Shown here one piece after another: positions 59,536 through 64,000 of a stretch of DNA of 64,000 nt. The DNA is taken from the NCBI GenBank assembly GCA_032717465.1, contig CM064697.1, forward strand, positions 6,652,033-6,716,032, written 5' to 3'. The translations under genes and the position numbers were made by a program. Every line of letters begins with the position of its first letter. Within the stretch, counting starts at the first letter, position 1. The stretch comes from Coenobita brevimanus (lineage: Eukaryota; Arthropoda; Malacostraca; Decapoda; Coenobitidae). Below the pieces are notes generated by a model, which saw nothing but the letters and a program-made list of their open reading frames with translations, did no database searches and had not been told where the DNA came from.

Positions 59536-60602
59536 CTTTCTCTAACCATGATTCCAACTTTTCAATACCTCCAAAAAAGACTGAAGAAAAATGCTTAACA
59601 GAAAAACCAAAGACATAAACAAACACTCTGGCGCACCTTGGAGACAAACATGATATATCTACGGGCCGACTACATAGGAAATAAAGGTTACTAATACGAT
59701 GTCAGTGATACATGAACTCCATAAGCCCCGCGCTACAAAAAACCTTTCCTGAGACCCCTATTTACCATTCCGTCCTCGAGGGGCCCCTAGCATATACAAC
59801 AGAGGGGTAAAAAGCTTGATCTATCTTACTTCACGTGGACACAGCCTGGCATAAAAAACATATATTCATCACCACTACTTCCATTCCGACTCCCCCGTTT
59901 CCTTCCTTCTCAATGGGGAGAAAACATGACCGGCACAGAATGCTGACAGAAATACAGCAAACTCAAGGTCTCGAACTTCAAACTATATCAGTGGAAAATT
60001 CATCATCATCATCATCATCATCATTATTCCCCTCCTCCTCATCATCATGCCCGTTTTTCCAACCTAAAGAAAGAGCAGGGCGAAAGCAACCCGAGGGAAA
60101 CGGGAGCATACATGACCTAAATACAAAAATGCCTGACCAAGGATATAAGAGTAAAGCCGCCCGCGGACCCATACAAAACGGAACGAACTGCTAACGCGCC
60201 AGGAAAACGTGCTGGCACGGGCGTTAGGAAGTTTAGCACGCCACTTGTTACAATATTAATATAGATAAAACCCTTTTCCTCCCAATTTGCAATATTTTAC
60301 ATGCTCAAAGGGGCACCGAAGGGCAATTTCCCCCGTATAGGAAGGAAGACGGTGGATGTGTTGCTGGTGAAATCAACGACCTTATGCCTTTGGTTCTGGC
60401 CTGTCCTTATATCCCATTCTAGCCTAGGGATCTTTCTACAGCTGAGCAAAGTCAGAATAAAATACAAAGTTGGGTAATGGATTTAATATGGATATAGATC
60501 TCATGACACTTGAACACTAAGGAATTTCTTTATAACTTAAAAAAAAAAAAATTCGTACTAGACGGTGTTACGAAAATAATAAAGAAAAGATGTATCGTAC
60601 GA
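59531..60602. other. Unassigned sequence with a short (ATC)n
   Basis: ATC repeats lie at about 59999-60023. A CpG-richer patch (60155-60235) has no recognisable gene. Confidence 0.5.
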
Positions 60603-60866
60603 TTATTATTATTACTATTAGTAGTAGTAGTAGTAGTAGTAGTACCATTAGTAGTAGTTATGGTAGTAGTAGTAGTACTTATAGTAGTATTAGTAGTAAC
60701 TGTTGGTCGTTGTCGAAATAAAGAAGCTTAAAAGAAGAGGCCATATAATGCACTGCACTACAACTACTATTACTGTCCTACTACTATTTCTACTACTACT
60801 ACAACAACAACTACTGCTACTACTACTACTACTACTACTACTACTAATAATAATAATAATAATAAA
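60603..60866. repeat. Trinucleotide quasi-palindrome
   Basis: ATT-then-TAG triplets (60603-60701) are followed, after a 55-bp centre, by CTA-then-ATA triplets (60757-60866). The right arm is the reverse complement of the left in both triplet type and order. It could form a hairpin of roughly 100-bp arms with mismatches. Confidence 0.85.
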
Positions 60867-61154
60867 ATTTGTTTGTAAATGAATAAATAAATAAATAAAC
60901 TTCCACTTTCCAACCTTCATTCAGTCTCAGAAGGATGGCAGCCCCTGAACAATTCCCTAAGTAACTCTGCACCACAAACACCCCGACTCCGTTCACAAGG
61001 GCTTTCTCACCCGGCCAAATATTAAGTTTTGGCCAAGCGGATAAGAAAGTATAAAGTGGATCTGGGCTGCCTCTATTTTTCTGAGGGCCCGGGTATGAGG
61101 GTGATGGATGAGCGGGGCGCAGGAGCCAGACATCCCCCGCCCTACTCTCCTCCG
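60867..61154. other. Unassigned sequence
   Basis: This is partly CpG-bearing (61060-61145, GAGCGGGGCGCAGG). No gene is seen. Confidence 0.5.
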
Positions 61155-61258
61155 TGAACCCATTCACAGCGAGGACTTCCTCTTTTTCGTTTTATTCTTT
61201 CTACCTCCTCTCGATTTTATCCAGATAAAGAGAGTACCTTAAAATTCACGGGGTTCAT
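61155..61258 (+). mobile_element. TTAA-ended short dispersed repeat, copy
   Basis: The copy starts TGAACCCATTCACAGCGAGG, contains TCGTTTTATTCTTTCTACCT and CTCGATTTTATCCAG, and ends TTCACGGGGTTCA, then TGAGGGCTA. It is 104 bp in the plus orientation. The border TTAA has become GAAC/TTCA at both ends. Confidence 0.68.
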
Positions 61259-61600
61259 GAGGGCTACACCTGACCTGCTTAATTCGAAAAATCCCTCTCT
61301 TGCTAATTATAATCGTCTCGTGCTAGCAAGAATCTAGTATAACAAAATTCACCACGGTTGAAGAGACAAGAGGGCTCAACAGCACTCTTTCCTTCCAAAT
61401 GTACTTCTGTGTGTGGCTCGTTGATATTTCTTGAATGTTTTTTAGTAAAACTATGTTCACAGCAAAAATGGGAGCGCCAACCATCCACTCACTTCATTTA
61501 ATGCTACTTTCCGTTAACTCTACACTGTTTGCCAAACAAGTTGGTTTCTTGTAGTCAGGGAAACGATTTACTACGTTTGGTAGTAACCATAAAACTTAAT
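61259..61600. other. Unassigned sequence
   Basis: I see nothing recognisable in this stretch. Confidence 0.5.
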
Positions 61601-61790
61601 GGACTGTTGGTGGTCTAGTGAGTTTAGGTGCTCCAACCAATGTGGCCCATAAGGGTTCATATCCGTGAGACAGTTGGGGTTACCGCTGAAATAATGCCAC
61701 TCAGAGGTAGCGACTGGTTACTCTCTCCAAAAATGTCTGGATTGTCAACTATCCCAGGACCCATATGTTCCTGACGGCGCAATCAACAGC
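61601..61790 (+). mobile_element. tRNA-derived SINE candidate
   Basis: TGGTCTAGTG at 61611-61620 is a good pol III A box. GGTTCATATCC at 61654-61664 is a near-consensus B box with one mismatch, 43 bp downstream, which is normal tRNA spacing. The sequence does not fold as an intact tRNA. The body after the B box includes TATCCCAGGACCCATATG (61750), a phrase also found in two opposed copies at 17.5-17.75 kb. No clear poly-A or simple tail is visible. Confidence 0.5.
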
Positions 61791-62550
61791 TGGATGATAA
61801 ACAGCATACAAAAGATTATTTAGGTGTGCTACAAAACGTTACGAAAGAAGTGTTGAAATGTCTCCTAAACCCACGTGAATACAGCCTTTCGACTCTCCCT
61901 CCGTCCTGGCCCTGCTCCGTACTGACCCTCGGTCCTGAATCCTCAGCACCTTCCTGGGGTATTACCTGGGAATTATGGCGCCGCTAAAACGCCTCCCCTT
62001 CTTTGGGCAGATACAAAACGCTTTATTGTTTCCCCTTCATTTTTTTACCACTTCTTATCTTCCCCCCTCTTTAATCTCATACCACCACACTGCCACACTC
62101 CACCACCCACCCTTAAGGCCCACAACCTCTCTGTCTCACCTTGGGATCTTCGCCCTTACGCCAGGCACCGCAATCCCAAGCAACAGAAGAAGTCCCGGCA
62201 TGCAAACTCAATGAAGAGAAAAATTCCGGAATAAAACCTCGGGGTGGATATTAAACTCCCTGGCTCCTCGCTAAGCAATATCCCCCACCGCCGCGCCGAC
62301 ATAGTAATGGAGGGTGAAAAAAAGTTAAGGAAAAAGGAATAAGGAAAAATTATCTGCTATTTACCGCCAACCTGGACCTGGATTCTTAAGATGGTGGTTC
62401 AGGAAATTAGCAGCTCACTCTTGGTAAATTTCTTAATCTAACAATGGGGACAGAATTTTCACATATAAACAACGTCATGGCAGGAACTTTCTATTGTTTC
62501 CTACTGGACCCTAAACTTTCCCACTCCTGTTCTTTCACGATTCATGAACA
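61791..62550. other. Unassigned sequence
   Basis: A C-rich stretch (61880-62190) gives a 79-codon frame without a domain. No gene is recognised. Confidence 0.5.
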
Positions 62551-62642
62551 ATCTTCAGTCCAGTGATGTATTTAATTTTATATTCCTCCTATTCCCAGGG
62601 AACTGTATTTACCTTTCGATAGGCTTTTAAAATGGAGGGATC
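62551..62642 (+). mobile_element. TTAA-ended short dispersed repeat, decayed copy
   Basis: ATCTTCAGTCCAGTGATGTA, then TTTTATATTCCTCCTATTCC and AAAATGGAGGGATCAT follow the family order. The core is poorly kept. Confidence 0.48.
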
Positions 62643-62664
62643 ATATACAGCTTTCATATCACTG

Positions 62665-62758
62665 TTCACCACTGAAGACTTTTTACAAGCTGAATTTAAT
62701 CGTCTGATCAGTTGACAGAATAAGAGAAATAATACGTCATCGGAATAAATGGTTTAAT
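62665..62758 (-). mobile_element. TTAA-ended short dispersed repeat, copy
   Basis: TTCACCACTGAAGAC, then CAAGCTGAATTTAATCGTCT, GACAGAATAAGAGAAATAAT, ACGTCATCGG and AATGGTTTAAT form a near-full copy in the minus orientation. It faces the decayed copy 22 bp upstream tail to tail. Confidence 0.7.
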
Positions 62759-63304
62759 ATCCCAATTTTTAACATTTGTACGCCTGTAAACATACCTACC
62801 GCATAATGCCAGTACAAGACCTCTCTCCTCCGAAAGCAGTTATCGCCCTATATACGGGTATACTGAGTGTACTATAACAAACTAACTCCCATAGAACTGT
62901 AGGAATTAACATTATCGACATTATCATTATCCTAACCCCGTTTCCAATAATACAGGCCTATATAGCTGGCCAGGATCCAGAAACAGAAAAAACACACATA
63001 CACACACACAAACCAAAGCAGGAATCTATTATCTGAGTGTCAGTGAAACATACCATAGGCCCTTTCATTCACTTAATAAATGGTGAAACACAGTACTGCC
63101 TAGATAAAAAGAAAAGCTTGGAAAATGTAAATATGAAAAGGCTGCAAGAAAATGGTCAGAATAAAGGGATGAAAGAGTGAGAACAAGGCTAGGGGTAGGG
63201 GCGCGGGAAGTGGGGCAGCCAACCCATATCCTGGACTGAGAGGCGAGCTTTAACAAAAAACCGACGGTATAACTTTCCACATGCAAGTGTTTACGTCACA
63301 TTCA
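62759..63304. other. Unassigned sequence
   Basis: A short CA-rich relic lies at 62994-63010. No gene is seen. Confidence 0.5.
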
Positions 63305-63965
63305 CGGTCTCCCAAGTTCTCGGCTTCCCTCCCTTCGTTCCCCTTTCTCATTCCCCTAGATTCTTATTTCTGATTCTCTCTCTCTCTCTTTCTTTCTTTC
63401 TCTCTCTCATCTTCCACCGCTATTTCTCTTCAAACCTCTACTTCCCTCTCTGAATTCCTTCTCTTCATCAGCAACGGTGCTCCCTGTGTATCACGTCTCC
63501 TTCTATCCTCCCATCGCTCCTCCATCCATCTTTCACCCTATTTTCCCTTTTACTGAGCCTCTACTCTTTCCTCCACCTCTTAGCTAAAGCTCCTCTTCCT
63601 CTACTTTAACCATCTTTCCTCCTATGAATCCCATTCTTCAGTTCCGAATCCCCTCTCTTCCTTTTCTGCATTTTCCTATTGTTCTTCTCAGCCCTTTCCA
63701 TCTTAATCTTTCGCCTCCTCCCCCTCCTGAACCTCTCCCCTATTCTGCACTCCTTCAACACTAACCACTTCTTCTGTGAATCTCCCATCCTTCCCTGAAT
63801 CCCCTTTCCCATCATCTCCCTTGCCTTCGCCTATCTTCCTTCAAAACCCATCCTCTTCCTGTTGAACCATTACTCTACCCAGCACCTTACATCCTCCTAA
63901 ATCCCTCTCCACCTTTTCTGAATCCCTGTACATCTCCTCCTCCCTCCATCTCTTGAATCTTTTAT
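63305..63965. repeat. Pyrimidine-rich block
   Basis: The plus strand is C/T-rich with a (CT/CTTT)n patch at 63378-63410. It continues to the window edge. The frames are compositional. Confidence 0.8.
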
Positions 63966-64000
63966 CCACCTTATCCAGAGCTCCATATCTATTTCTAAAA

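Noticed and set aside
61601..61680. Functional tRNA gene
   Set aside because: A- and B-box-like words are present, but the arms do not pair into a cloverleaf and the B box has a mismatch. It is better explained as a SINE head or tRNA relic.

Overview
The window is 64 kb of repeat-dense, gene-poor eukaryotic nuclear DNA. I could support no intact protein-coding gene, rRNA gene or functional tRNA gene in it. The very dense and long dinucleotide microsatellites (CA/TG and GA/CT), the many degenerate minisatellites, a decayed non-LTR retrotransposon and a dispersed short TTAA-ended repeat suggest an arthropod, most likely a decapod crustacean (shrimp, crab or crayfish type). That assignment is inferred from genome style, because no diagnostic gene is present.

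Layout. 1-10 kb: mostly featureless DNA with two CA arrays, a purine tract, a CTTCCACCACA-type degenerate array (6.25-7.16 kb) and one CpG-rich, CCAAT-box-bearing patch (7.37-7.69 kb) that is the best promoter-like candidate. 10-18 kb: a diverged 120-bp duplication, four copies of the TTAA-ended repeat as two opposed pairs, a 421-bp uninterrupted (TG)n array, a trinucleotide mosaic and an inverted repeat at 17.5-17.8 kb. 18-45 kb: a patchwork of 1-3 kb blocks in which one strand is almost pure purine or pure pyrimidine, studded with CA and GA arrays and minisatellites (units of 65, 28 and about 65-82 bp, and a GTGAGGATGA type). 45.2-47.6 kb: a 5'-truncated, stop- and frameshift-ridden LINE on the minus strand, running from the end of its endonuclease through reverse transcriptase to its 3' terminus. 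47.8-64 kb: further TTAA-ended repeats, a 22-bp minisatellite, a motif resembling a hammerhead-ribozyme core, a (GC)n(AC)n junction, a large trinucleotide quasi-palindrome, a tRNA-derived SINE candidate and more pyrimidine or purine blocks.

The most coherent signal is the dispersed family with ends like TTAACCCCTTCACTACGA and a core like CTGAATAAAATCGTCTGG. I see about 20 copies or fragments, several as tail-to-tail pairs. It looks like a short non-autonomous inverted-repeat element, possibly piggyBac-like given the TTAA/CCC ends. Long open frames of 100-500 codons in the purine/pyrimidine blocks are artefacts of composition: a CT-only strand cannot spell a stop codon.
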